Assembly (NCBI GenBank): GCA_004144935.1
Contig: SDZP01000152.1
Location: 1 to 8,033 of the forward strand
Length of the DNA stretch: 8,033 nt
Direction of reading: 5' to 3'
Origin: Caulobacteraceae bacterium
GTDB lineage: Bacteria; Pseudomonadota; Alphaproteobacteria; Caulobacterales; Caulobacteraceae
Both the position numbers and the translations under genes were made by a program. A model generated the notes under the pieces. That model searched no databases and was not told the DNA's origin. It saw only the letters and a program-made list of their open reading frames with translations. Shown here piece after piece: positions 1 to 5,880 of the stretch (position 1 is the first letter of the stretch; each line of letters begins with the position of its first letter).

Positions 1-462
1 GTTCCGCTCTCGCTGCAGGAACCCCATCTCTGGCGCGGCGACCGCATCGCCGAGGGGGCGGCGCTGCTCGACCGCGCCGCCGACCTTGCCCGTCCCGGCC
101 CCCGCCAGATCCTCGCCGCCATCCACGGCGCCCACCTCTCGCGTCAGGAAACCGGCGTCACCCCCTGGGGCGACATCGCCCGCCTCTACGACGCCCTGGT
201 CCTGATGCGCCCGGGCCCGGTCAGCGAGGTTAACCGCGCGGTGGCCTATGCCGAGGCGTTTGATCCGGACCAGGGCCTGCGCGCCTTCAACGCAATTTCC
301 CCGCAGCCGACCTGGCTCCCCTGGCAGGTCGCCCGCGCCTGGCTGCTCGACCAGACGGGCCAAAGGGCGGCGGCGGCCTCGGCCTATGACGCGGCCCTGG
401 CGCTTGATCCGCCACCGGCGGAGCGGCTTTACCTCGAACGCCAGCGGGCAAGGCTGAACTGA
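1..462 (+). CDS. ECF42-type RNA polymerase sigma factor, C-terminal part (5' end outside window)
   Basis: The frame is open from base 1 to a TGA at 460-462, giving 153 residues with no start inside the window. The missing upstream part should hold the sigma-2 and sigma-4 domains that bind core RNA polymerase and promoter DNA. What is visible matches the long C-terminal extension typical of the ECF42 group: 'RQILAAIHGAH', then 'WGDIARLYDAL', 'VSEVNRAVAYAE', and near the end 'AAAASAYDAALAL' followed by 'AERLYLERQRARL'. These helical segments are TPR-like and in this family follow the promoter-binding domains. From family knowledge, ECF42 factors usually lack a membrane anti-sigma factor, depend on this extension for activity, and sit beside a YCII/DGPF-domain gene; any such partner would lie to the left, outside the window. 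An in-frame ATG at 205 is internal, because conserved sequence continues upstream of it. The assignment is by remembered motifs. Confidence 0.85.
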   Translation, partial: VPLSLQEPHLWRGDRIAEGAALLDRAADLARPGPRQILAAIHGAHLSRQETGVTPWGDIARLYDALVLMRPGPVSEVNRAVAYAEAFDPDQGLRAFNAISPQPTWLPWQVARAWLLDQTGQRAAAASAYDAALALDPPPAERLYLERQRARLN

Positions 463-472
463 CGCGCTGTCC

Positions 473-492
473 TCCTCCGCAAGCAGGGAGGA
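473..492 (+). promoter_or_regulatory. Ribosome binding site of the CoA ligase gene with potential sequestering hairpin
   Basis: GGGAGG at 486-491 is a strong Shine-Dalgarno sequence, with GGAGG ending seven bases before the GTG at 499, and it decides that start. Directly upstream, TCCTCC at 473-478 is fully complementary to GGAGGA at 487-492, giving a six-pair stem with an eight-base loop. A second register, 470-475, is also possible because the CCT unit repeats. If the stem forms in the mRNA it would hide the ribosome binding site. The pairing is directly visible; regulation through it is inference. Confidence 0.5.
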
Positions 493-498
493 AAGGAT

Positions 499-2337
499 GT
501 GCGCCAGCCCCGCTTTGCCACCCTCACCCCCGCATGGCATACGATCCCCATGGACGGCAGCCAGACCCCCGCACCCTTCCGCGACGCCCGCTACGCCCCG
601 CGCCGGCTCGACGTCGAACGCCGCGACGACGGCGCCATCGTGCTGACCAACCCCACCCCCTGGTCGGACCGCTTCCTGACCACCACCGCCGCTCTCGACC
701 ACTGGGCCGGCGAGGCCCCCGACCGCGTCTGGCTGGTCGAACGCGACGGCGACGGCTGGCGCACCGTCACCTACGCCCAGGCCCACGCCCAGGTCTCCGC
801 CCTGGCTGGCGCGCTCAAGGCGCTGGACCTGCCCGCCCCCCGCCCGCTGCTGATCCTCGCCCGCAACGGCATCGACCACGCCCTGATCTCCTACGCCGCC
901 ATGGGCCTCGGCATCCCGATCGCGCCGGTCTCGCCGCAGTACGGCCTCAAGGGCGCCGACCTCGCCCGCCTCGAATACGCCTGCCAGGTCCTGCAGCCCG
1001 CCGCCATCTACGCCGACGACGCCGAGGCCTTCGCCGGCGCCCTGGGCGCGCCCTTCCTCGCCGGCCTGCCGGTCATCGCCAGCCGCAATCCGCGCCCGGG
1101 CGACATGCCCTTCGCCGAGGCCCTGAAGGCCGCCCCCGCCGCCTTCACCGCCACCCCGGACGACACCGCCAAGCTGCTGCTGACCAGCGGCTCCACCGGC
1201 CGGCCCAAGGCCGTCATCTGCGCCCACCGCAATGTCTCGCTGAACGGCGCCCAGATCGCCGCCTGCTATGACGACCCCGACCCGCCGGTCGTCGTCAACG
1301 CCGCCCCCTGGAGCCACAGCCTGGGCGCCAACGCCATCCTGCACATGGTCCTGCACCGGGGCGGCACCCTCTACATCGACGCCGGCCAGCCGGTCCCCGG
1401 CCGCTTCGGCGAGACGGTGCGGAACCTCAAGGAGGTCTCGCCGACCTACCACAACATGGTCCCGGCCGGCTGGGGCCTGTTCGTCACCGAGCTGGAGCGC
1501 GACGAAGACCTCGCCAGGACCTTCTTCGCCAGGGTTCGCGTCCTGCAGTACGGCGGCGCCTCCATGGCCCAGTCGATCCTCGACCGGGTGCAGGCCGTGG
1601 CGACCCGCGTCTGCGGCCATCGCATCACCTTCGCCACCGGCTACGGCTCCACCGAGACCGGCCCCACCGCCTGCAACATCCACTGGCACAACGCCCGCTC
1701 CGGCATGTGCGGCCTGCCGGTCCCCGGCACCTCGGCCAAGCTGGTCCCGGTCGGCGAAAAGCACGAGATCCGCGTCAAGGGCCCACAGATCAGCCCCGGC
1801 TACCTGGGCGAGCCCGACCTCTCCGCCGCCGCCTTCGACGAGGAGGGTTACTATCGCCTCGGCGACGCCGCCCGCCTGGCCGACGAGGCCGACCCCGCCG
1901 CCGGCCTGGTCTTCGACGGCCGCCTGGTCGAGAACTTCAAGCTGGCCAGCGGCACCTTCGTCGCCGCCGGCGCCCTGCGGGTCGCGGCGGTTTCCGCCAT
2001 CGGCGGCGCGGTCTCCGACGCCGTCGTCTGCGGCGAGGGCGAGGAGGGCGTCGGCCTGATGCTGTTCCTCGACCCCGGCTACAACGCCCGCCACACCCCG
2101 GACGAAACCCGCGCCGTCATTGAGGCCGGTCTGGCGAAAATGAACGCCGCGGCCAGGGGCGGCGGCGGCCGCATCTGGCGCGCCCTGATCCTCGACGGCG
2201 CCCCCGACGCCGCCAGCGGCGAACTGACCGACAAGGGCTACATCAACCAGGCCATGGCCCGCGGCCGCCGGCCGGTGGAACTGGCGCGGCTGTTCGCTTC
2301 CGAACCGGACGCCGGGGTGATGACCTTCCAGGGGTAG
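499..2337 (+). CDS. fcs: Feruloyl-CoA synthase-like acyl-CoA ligase (ANL superfamily)
   Basis: This 612-residue cytoplasmic enzyme should activate a hydroxycinnamate-type carboxylic acid with ATP to an acyl-AMP and then form the CoA thioester; ferulate is the canonical substrate of the subfamily. Adenylation motifs appear in order: the phosphate loop TSGSTGRPK (229-237), YGSTETGP (382-389), YYRLGD (451-456) with the ribose-binding Asp at 456, the hinge-region GRLVENFKLASGT (474-486), and ELTDKGYINQ (from 575) with K579 in the place of the catalytic lysine. The hinge form with 'FKL..GT' and the 'TDKGYINQ' ending are, from memory, typical of feruloyl-CoA synthases rather than general fatty acyl-CoA ligases, and the length fits (about 620). 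The GTG at 499 is chosen for its strong ribosome binding site; an in-frame ATG at 550 is the alternative. No hydratase-aldolase or vanillin dehydrogenase gene follows, so the true substrate is uncertain. It may be co-transcribed with the sigma factor gene 36 bases upstream. Confidence 0.85.
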   Translation: MRQPRFATLTPAWHTIPMDGSQTPAPFRDARYAPRRLDVERRDDGAIVLTNPTPWSDRFLTTTAALDHWAGEAPDRVWLVERDGDGWRTVTYAQAHAQVSALAGALKALDLPAPRPLLILARNGIDHALISYAAMGLGIPIAPVSPQYGLKGADLARLEYACQVLQPAAIYADDAEAFAGALGAPFLAGLPVIASRNPRPGDMPFAEALKAAPAAFTATPDDTAKLLLTSGSTGRPKAVICAHRNVSLNGAQIAACYDDPDPPVVVNAAPWSHSLGANAILHMVLHRGGTLYIDAGQPVPGRFGETVRNLKEVSPTYHNMVPAGWGLFVTELERDEDLARTFFARVRVLQYGGASMAQSILDRVQAVATRVCGHRITFATGYGSTETGPTACNIHWHNARSGMCGLPVPGTSAKLVPVGEKHEIRVKGPQISPGYLGEPDLSAAAFDEEGYYRLGDAARLADEADPAAGLVFDGRLVENFKLASGTFVAAGALRVAAVSAIGGAVSDAVVCGEGEEGVGLMLFLDPGYNARHTPDETRAVIEAGLAKMNAAARGGGGRIWRALILDGAPDAASGELTDKGYINQAMARGRRPVELARLFASEPDAGVMTFQG

Positions 2338-2439
2338 GGTCTTGCCGCTCCCGGCGCGTCTCGTCGGTTTGACAGAGGTCATGGCGCGCCGCGCGGCGGC
2401 ATGATGATGTGGCGCTCAGTCGCCGCTCCAGGAACCCGC
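2338..2439. other. Intergenic spacer between CoA ligase and VIT-family transporter
   Basis: This 102-base gap has no convincing terminator: there is no GC-rich stem followed by a T-run. A TTGACA at 2369-2374 matches a -35 box exactly, but nothing like a -10 box lies 16-18 bases downstream, so I do not call a promoter. The stretch 2391-2400 is rich in GCGC and CGG repeats. An upstream in-frame ATG run at 2401-2409 could start the transporter but has no ribosome binding site. Confidence 0.4.
2430..2434 (+). promoter_or_regulatory. Ribosome binding site deciding the transporter start
   Basis: AGGAA lies five bases before the ATG at 2440. It supports that codon over the ATG at 2401, which would add thirteen residues (beginning MMMWRS) unlike the family's N terminus. 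Confidence 0.55.
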
Positions 2440-3135
2440 ATGGCCCGCCTCCACCGAGAATCCCACCGCATCGACCGCGTCGGCTGGCTGCGGGCGGCCG
2501 TGCTCGGCGCCAACGACGGCATCGTCTCCACCGCCAGCCTGATCGTCGGGGTGGCGGCGGCGTCGCAGGGGCGGGGGCCGATCCTCGTGGCCGGCGTCGC
2601 CGCCCTGGTCGCCGGGGCCATGTCGATGGCGGCCGGGGAGTATGTCTCGGTCAGTTCGCAGTCCGACACCGAGCGCGCCGACCTCGCCAAGGAAAAGGCG
2701 GAAATCGAGACCCAGCCCGAGCATGAGCTGGAGGAACTGACCCAGATCTACGTCGGCCGCGGGGTCGAGGTCGGACTGGCCCGGCAGGTCGCGACCCAGA
2801 TGATGAGCAAGGACGCCCTGGGCGCCCACGCCCGCGACGAGCTCGGCATCTCCCATTTCACCACCGCCCGGCCGATCCAGGCGGCCCTGACCTCGGCCGC
2901 CACCTTCGCCACCGGCGCCGCCCTGCCGCTGGCGCTGGCCGCCATCGTGCCGCTCAGCCTGCTTGTCTGGGCCGTCTCCATCGCCTCGCTGCTGTTCCTG
3001 GCCCTGCTCGGCGGCGTCGGCGCCCGGGCCGGCGGCGCGCCGATGCTCAAGCCGATCCTGCGGGTCACCTTCTGGGGCGCCATCGCCATGGCCCTGACCG
3101 CCGGGGTCGGGGCGCTGTTCGGGGTGTCGGCCTAG
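2440..3135 (+). CDS. VIT1/CCC1-family iron/manganese transporter
   Basis: The protein has 231 residues and belongs to the vacuolar iron transporter family, whose members export Fe2+ or Mn2+ from the cytoplasm and so relieve metal excess; in bacteria they sit in the inner membrane. The N terminus 'RLHRESHRIDRVGWLRAAVLGANDGIVSTASLIVG' segment is the family hallmark. Five membrane helices are visible at about 20-41, 48-68, 150-172, 175-200 and 207-229. Between helices 2 and 3 lies the charged metal-binding domain. D26, M63 and the glutamates E85, E88, E96 and E99 have the same spacing as D43, M80, E102, E105, E113 and E116 of the Eucalyptus VIT1 structure (positions recalled from memory), and E134 is a candidate for the next conserved glutamate. 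The metal site thus looks intact. Its stop codon overlaps that of the convergent gene on the other strand. Metal-responsive regulation is plausible but no operator was recognised. Confidence 0.92.
   Translation: MARLHRESHRIDRVGWLRAAVLGANDGIVSTASLIVGVAAASQGRGPILVAGVAALVAGAMSMAAGEYVSVSSQSDTERADLAKEKAEIETQPEHELEELTQIYVGRGVEVGLARQVATQMMSKDALGAHARDELGISHFTTARPIQAALTSAATFATGAALPLALAAIVPLSLLVWAVSIASLLFLALLGGVGARAGGAPMLKPILRVTFWGAIAMALTAGVGALFGVSA
3132..3135. other. Shared CTAG stop-codon overlap between convergent genes
   Basis: The palindromic tetranucleotide CTAG supplies the TAG stop of the transporter gene on the plus strand (3133-3135) and the TAG stop of the YhhN-family gene on the minus strand (3134-3132). 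There is no space for a terminator between the genes, so their transcripts must overlap unless they end inside the opposite gene. Confidence 0.9.
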
Positions 3136-3779
3136 CGGCCGTCTTCGGCCAGTCTGCCGCTGACCCCCAGGCAGATCATCACCTGCCCCGCGAAGTAGAG
3201 CCCCCAGACCGCCAGCCCGACCGCGAAGGTCGGCTCGATCCGACCCATCCGGGCGAAGATCAGCAGGTCGGAGACCACGAACATCACCGCTCCCAGCCCT
3301 GTCCACAGCCGGGGAAACCGGCTGGTCCAGGCGCAGGCGGCCATCACCGACAGCCCCGTCGCATAGAGGGCGATGCCCGGCGCCTGGGCGCGGTCGGTGG
3401 GCAGCAGCCAGGCGATGGCCACGGCGGCCGGGACCAGCACCACCGCCAGCAGCAACTGGCTGCGGGTGAGGGCAGGGCGGCGATTGCGCAGGTAGAGGCC
3501 GATGGCGACCAGGTGCCCGGCCAGGAAGGCCAGCGCCCCGACGATGAAGTTCACGCCCAGCAGAACGTCGCCGAGCATCCCGAAGGCCATCACCGCCGTC
3601 AGCAGCCAGCCGTCGAGGCTTCGCGCCTGAAGGGCGGCGTAGATCGCCAGCAAGCCGACCCCCGTGCCCTTCCACGCCAGATCCCAGGCCGGCGGCAGGG
3701 TCATCCCCCAGGCCAGGACATAGGTCGTCCCGCCGATGAAGGCGGCGAGCAGCGCCGCCCTGGCCAGCTTGTCTCTCAC
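3132..3779 (-). CDS. YhhN/TMEM86-family integral membrane protein, lysoplasmalogenase-like
   Basis: The 215-residue protein is almost entirely hydrophobic, with about seven or eight membrane segments. It shows the YhhN family landmarks: K37 in 'AWKGTGVGLLAIYA', 'GMLGDVLLG' (67-75) with D71, 'LAFLAGHLVAIGLY' (83-96) with H89, and 'GAVMFVVSDLLIFAR' with D171 near the end. Animal TMEM86 members hydrolyse the vinyl-ether bond of lysoplasmalogens, and some bacterial members have been described as lysoplasmalogenases. Most alphaproteobacteria are not known to make plasmalogens, so the real substrate here is open. The start is GTG at 3777-3779, preceded on the minus strand by a G-rich run (complement of 3785-3790) that could act as ribosome binding site. 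The gene is divergent from the TPP enzyme gene (92-base gap) and convergent with the transporter, sharing four bases at the stops. Confidence 0.82.
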   Translation of the reverse strand: MRDKLARAALLAAFIGGTTYVLAWGMTLPPAWDLAWKGTGVGLLAIYAALQARSLDGWLLTAVMAFGMLGDVLLGVNFIVGALAFLAGHLVAIGLYLRNRRPALTRSQLLLAVVLVPAAVAIAWLLPTDRAQAPGIALYATGLSVMAACAWTSRFPRLWTGLGAVMFVVSDLLIFARMGRIEPTFAVGLAVWGLYFAGQVMICLGVSGRLAEDGR

Positions 3780-3871
3780 GCCGTCCCCCCGATTCCGTCC
3801 GCTGCCAGCCTAGCGTGGTTTCCCTCCGCCGCGGAATCCGGCATGACCTCACCAACGAGGAGACCCCCGAC
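3780..3871. promoter_or_regulatory. Divergent promoter region between YhhN-family gene and TPP enzyme gene
   Basis: These 92 bases must hold the start signals of two genes transcribed away from each other. A seven-base inverted repeat, GATTCCG at 3791-3797 and CGGAATC at 3832-3838, has a 34-base spacer and could be a regulator site, although so short a repeat may be chance. No clear -35/-10 pair was recognised on either strand. Confidence 0.4.
3857..3863 (+). promoter_or_regulatory. Ribosome binding site deciding the TPP enzyme start
   Basis: GAGGAGA ends eight bases before the ATG at 3872. The reading frame is open further upstream, to 3815, but that part has no ribosome binding site and does not resemble the family. 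Confidence 0.75.
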
Positions 3872-5410
3872 ATGAACGGCGCCGACGCCCTCATCACCAC
3901 CCTGTGCGACAACGGCGTGGTGGCCTGTTTCGCCAATCCGGGCACCAGCGAGATGCAGTTCGTCTCGGCGCTGGACCGCGAGCCGCGCATGCGCCCGGTC
4001 CTCTGCCTGTTCGAGGGGGTCGCCACCGGCGCCGCCGACGGCTACGGCCGCATCGCCGGCAAGCCGGCCTGCACCCTGCTGCACCTCGGGGCCGGCTACG
4101 CCAACGGCGGGGCCAACCTGCACAACGCCCGCCGGGCCGGCACGCCGGTGGTCAACGTCATCGGCGACCACGCCACCTACCACCGCCAGTACGACGCCCC
4201 GCTGAACAGCGACATCGCCGGCTGGGCCGCCCCCAACAGCCTGTGGGTCAAATCGGCCGAGACCGCCGACGAGGTGGGCCCGCTCGCCGCCGAGGCCGTC
4301 CAGGCCAGCTTCGGCGCCCCCGGCGGCTGCGCCAGCCTGATCCTGCCGGCCGACACCGCCTGGCTGGAGACCACCGTCACCGGGCCGGTCCTGGAACCCA
4401 GGCCGCGCGCCCAGGTCACCACGGACCAGACCGCCTCCATCGCCGCCCGCCTGAAGGCCGCCAGGAAGCCGGTCATCCTGATGGGCGGCTCCTGCACGCA
4501 AGCCGCCGGCATCGCCGCCGCCGCCCGCGTCTCCGCCGCCGGGGTCCGCATCCTGATCGACACCTTCGTCGCCCGCCACTCGCGCGGCGCCGGCCACTTC
4601 GCCCCCGACCGCCTGCCCTATTTCGGCGAGATGGCCATCGCCGATCTCGAGGGCGTCGACCTGATGGTGCTGGTGGAAACCACCATGCCGGTCGCCTTCT
4701 TCGCCTATCCCGACCGCCCCAGCGTGCTGGTCCCCGAGGGCTGCGAACTGGCCAGCCTCTGCGGCAAGGACGCCGACGGTCCCGCCGCCCTGGCCGCCCT
4801 CGCCGACGCCCTCGGCGCCCCGGCCCACGGCCCGGTCGTCGAGCAGGCCCTGCCGGACGCGCCCAGCGGCCGCCTAGACCCCTACGCCATCGGCAAGTCC
4901 ATCGCCCGCCACATGCCGGAAGGGACCCTGATCTCCGACGACGCGGTCACCGCCGGCCTGCCGATCTTCACCCAGACCAAGACCGCCCGGGCCCACGAAT
5001 GGCTCTGCCTGACCGGCGGCGCCATCGGCCAGGGCATCCCGCTGGCCATCGGCGCGGCCGTCGCGGCGCCGCACGCCAAGGTGCTCAGCCTGAACGGCGA
5101 CGGGGCCGGGATGTATACCGTCCAGGGCCTGTGGACGATCGCCCGCGAGAACCTCGACGTCACCGTCGTGGTCTTCGCCAACCACGCCTACCGCATCCTG
5201 GGCATCGAACTCGGCCGCACCGGCGCCGGCAACCCCGGCCCGGCGGCCAAGACCCTGCTCGACCTCAGCAACCCGAAGATCGACTGGCAGCAGATCGCCG
5301 GCGGATTGGGCATCAAGGCTGAACGGGCGACGACGGCCGAGGAGTTCGACGCCGCCTTCGAACGGGCGATGAACCAGCGCGGCCCGCGCTTCATCGAGGC
5401 GGTGCTTTGA
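3872..5410 (+). CDS. Thiamine diphosphate-dependent enzyme, 'acetolactate synthase large subunit'-like / benzoylformate decarboxylase-like
   Basis: The 512-residue protein has the three-domain layout of TPP decarboxylases and synthases. The N-terminal Pyr domain holds 'NPGTSE' (22-27), the cofactor-activating Glu E48 in 'LFEGVATGAADGYGR', and H71 in 'LLHLGAGYANGGANLHNARR'. A central domain covers roughly 180-330. The C-terminal PP domain has G409-D410-G411, then 25 residues to N437, the Mg/diphosphate motif, followed by 'YRILGIEL' and 'GAGNPGP'. Homologues are commonly named acetolactate synthase large subunit, but there is no small regulatory subunit gene beside it. The E48-H71 spacing of 23 equals the E47-H70 spacing I recall for Pseudomonas putida benzoylformate decarboxylase, and true acetolactate synthases lack this His. 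The second catalytic His of that decarboxylase (H281) seems absent: the comparable stretch reads 'PVAFFAYPDRP'. A non-oxidative 2-oxo acid decarboxylase is more likely than a branched-chain amino acid enzyme, but the substrate cannot be read from sequence. It is translationally coupled to the next gene. Confidence 0.82.
   Translation: MNGADALITTLCDNGVVACFANPGTSEMQFVSALDREPRMRPVLCLFEGVATGAADGYGRIAGKPACTLLHLGAGYANGGANLHNARRAGTPVVNVIGDHATYHRQYDAPLNSDIAGWAAPNSLWVKSAETADEVGPLAAEAVQASFGAPGGCASLILPADTAWLETTVTGPVLEPRPRAQVTTDQTASIAARLKAARKPVILMGGSCTQAAGIAAAARVSAAGVRILIDTFVARHSRGAGHFAPDRLPYFGEMAIADLEGVDLMVLVETTMPVAFFAYPDRPSVLVPEGCELASLCGKDADGPAALAALADALGAPAHGPVVEQALPDAPSGRLDPYAIGKSIARHMPEGTLISDDAVTAGLPIFTQTKTARAHEWLCLTGGAIGQGIPLAIGAAVAAPHAKVLSLNGDGAGMYTVQGLWTIARENLDVTVVVFANHAYRILGIELGRTGAGNPGPAAKTLLDLSNPKIDWQQIAGGLGIKAERATTAEEFDAAFERAMNQRGPRFIEAVL
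5396..5399 (+). promoter_or_regulatory. Ribosome binding site for the TTG-started small membrane protein
   Basis: GAGG inside the last codons of the TPP enzyme gene lies seven bases before the TTG at 5407. It supports translational coupling and the unusual start codon. Confidence 0.5.
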
Positions 5411-5880
5411 GCGAAGCCATAGACCGGCGGGTTCTCGCGACCTTCAGCCTGCCGAACCTGCTGAAGACGGCGCCGCTGGTCCTGATCTTCCTGGTCATCA
5501 CCCTCGGGGTCGGGTGGTTAACGGTCGCCGACCTCCGGACGGACGACCCCAGTCGCTACGCTCTTCCCTACATCCTGGTCGTCATGCCGCTCATGGCGGT
5601 GTTTCTGGCGGGGCAGGTGCGGCGCTACTTGGCCGCCCTGACCGGCGGCGGGGCGGCGCTTGTCGTCGACAATGGCCATCTCGTTTATCGGGCTGGCTGG
5701 GGGCCGCCGGTCGCGCTGAACACGATCAAGGCGGTGGAGGCGGTCAGCGACCGTCGCGGCCTCGGCCTGCGCCGCTATGCGAAGGTGACGGCCGACAAGG
5801 CGCTGTTCATCGACCTCGGGACGCTCCGCGAAACTGAAGCCGACGTCATCCAGGCGCTGTCGCGCCTGATCGCCGTCTAG
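5407..5880 (+). CDS. Small two-helix membrane protein of unknown function
   Basis: I do not recognise this 157-residue protein with certainty. It starts with TTG, which overlaps the TGA of the TPP enzyme gene (TTGA at 5407-5410), so the pair is co-transcribed and probably coupled in translation. Two membrane helices are clear, at about 22-41 (APLVLIFLVITLGVGWLTVA) and 52-70, separated by a short polar stretch with DDPSR. The remaining 85 residues form a soluble domain with alternating hydrophobic strands ('GAALVVDNGHLVYRAG', 'ALNTIKAVEAV', 'KALFIDLG') and a final helix ('EADVIQALSRLI'). This pattern resembles small bacterial PH-like domains attached to two helices, as in STM3941-type proteins, but that is a fold impression only. 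No catalytic motif is visible. Codon use is less uniformly C-ending than in the upstream gene. It ends in a CTAG shared with the helicase gene. An in-frame ATG occurs only well inside, after the helices begin, so TTG is preferred. Confidence 0.72.
   Translation: MSEAIDRRVLATFSLPNLLKTAPLVLIFLVITLGVGWLTVADLRTDDPSRYALPYILVVMPLMAVFLAGQVRRYLAALTGGGAALVVDNGHLVYRAGWGPPVALNTIKAVEAVSDRRGLGLRRYAKVTADKALFIDLGTLRETEADVIQALSRLIAV
5877..5880. other. Second shared CTAG stop-codon overlap between convergent genes
   Basis: CTAG provides the plus-strand TAG (5878-5880) of the small membrane protein gene and the minus-strand TAG (5879-5877) of the helicase gene. The arrangement is identical to that at 3132-3135. 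Confidence 0.9.

Noticed and set aside
1268..2059. Plus-strand open frame of 263 codons inside the CoA ligase gene
   Set aside because: It is a Ser/Pro/Ala/Thr-rich shadow frame; the conserved adenylation motifs are in the other frame across the same bases.
2369..2374. TTGACA resembling a -35 promoter box before the transporter gene
   Set aside because: No acceptable -10 box occurs at 16-18 bases downstream, and a single hexamer match is weak evidence.
2388..2400. GGCGCGCC/CCGCGCGG palindromic run as a possible operator or terminator
   Set aside because: It consists of short overlapping GC-only palindromes expected by chance in 70% G+C DNA, with no T-run after them.
2416..4026. Minus-strand open frame of 536 codons
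   Set aside because: It runs antisense through the transporter gene and overlaps the YhhN-family gene in another frame. Its translation is Gly/Arg/Asp-rich shadow sequence of high-GC coding DNA, with no domain and no ribosome binding site.
3776..4828. Minus-strand open frame of 350 codons
   Set aside because: It is antisense to the TPP enzyme gene. The Gly/Ala/Val/Asp-rich translation is typical of the complement of high-GC codons, while the plus strand shows clear family motifs.
3904..5322. Plus-strand open frame of 472 codons inside the TPP enzyme gene
   Set aside because: The frame-shifted reading gives an Arg/Pro/His/Gly-rich sequence without any fold pattern, a standard shadow of a GC-rich gene.
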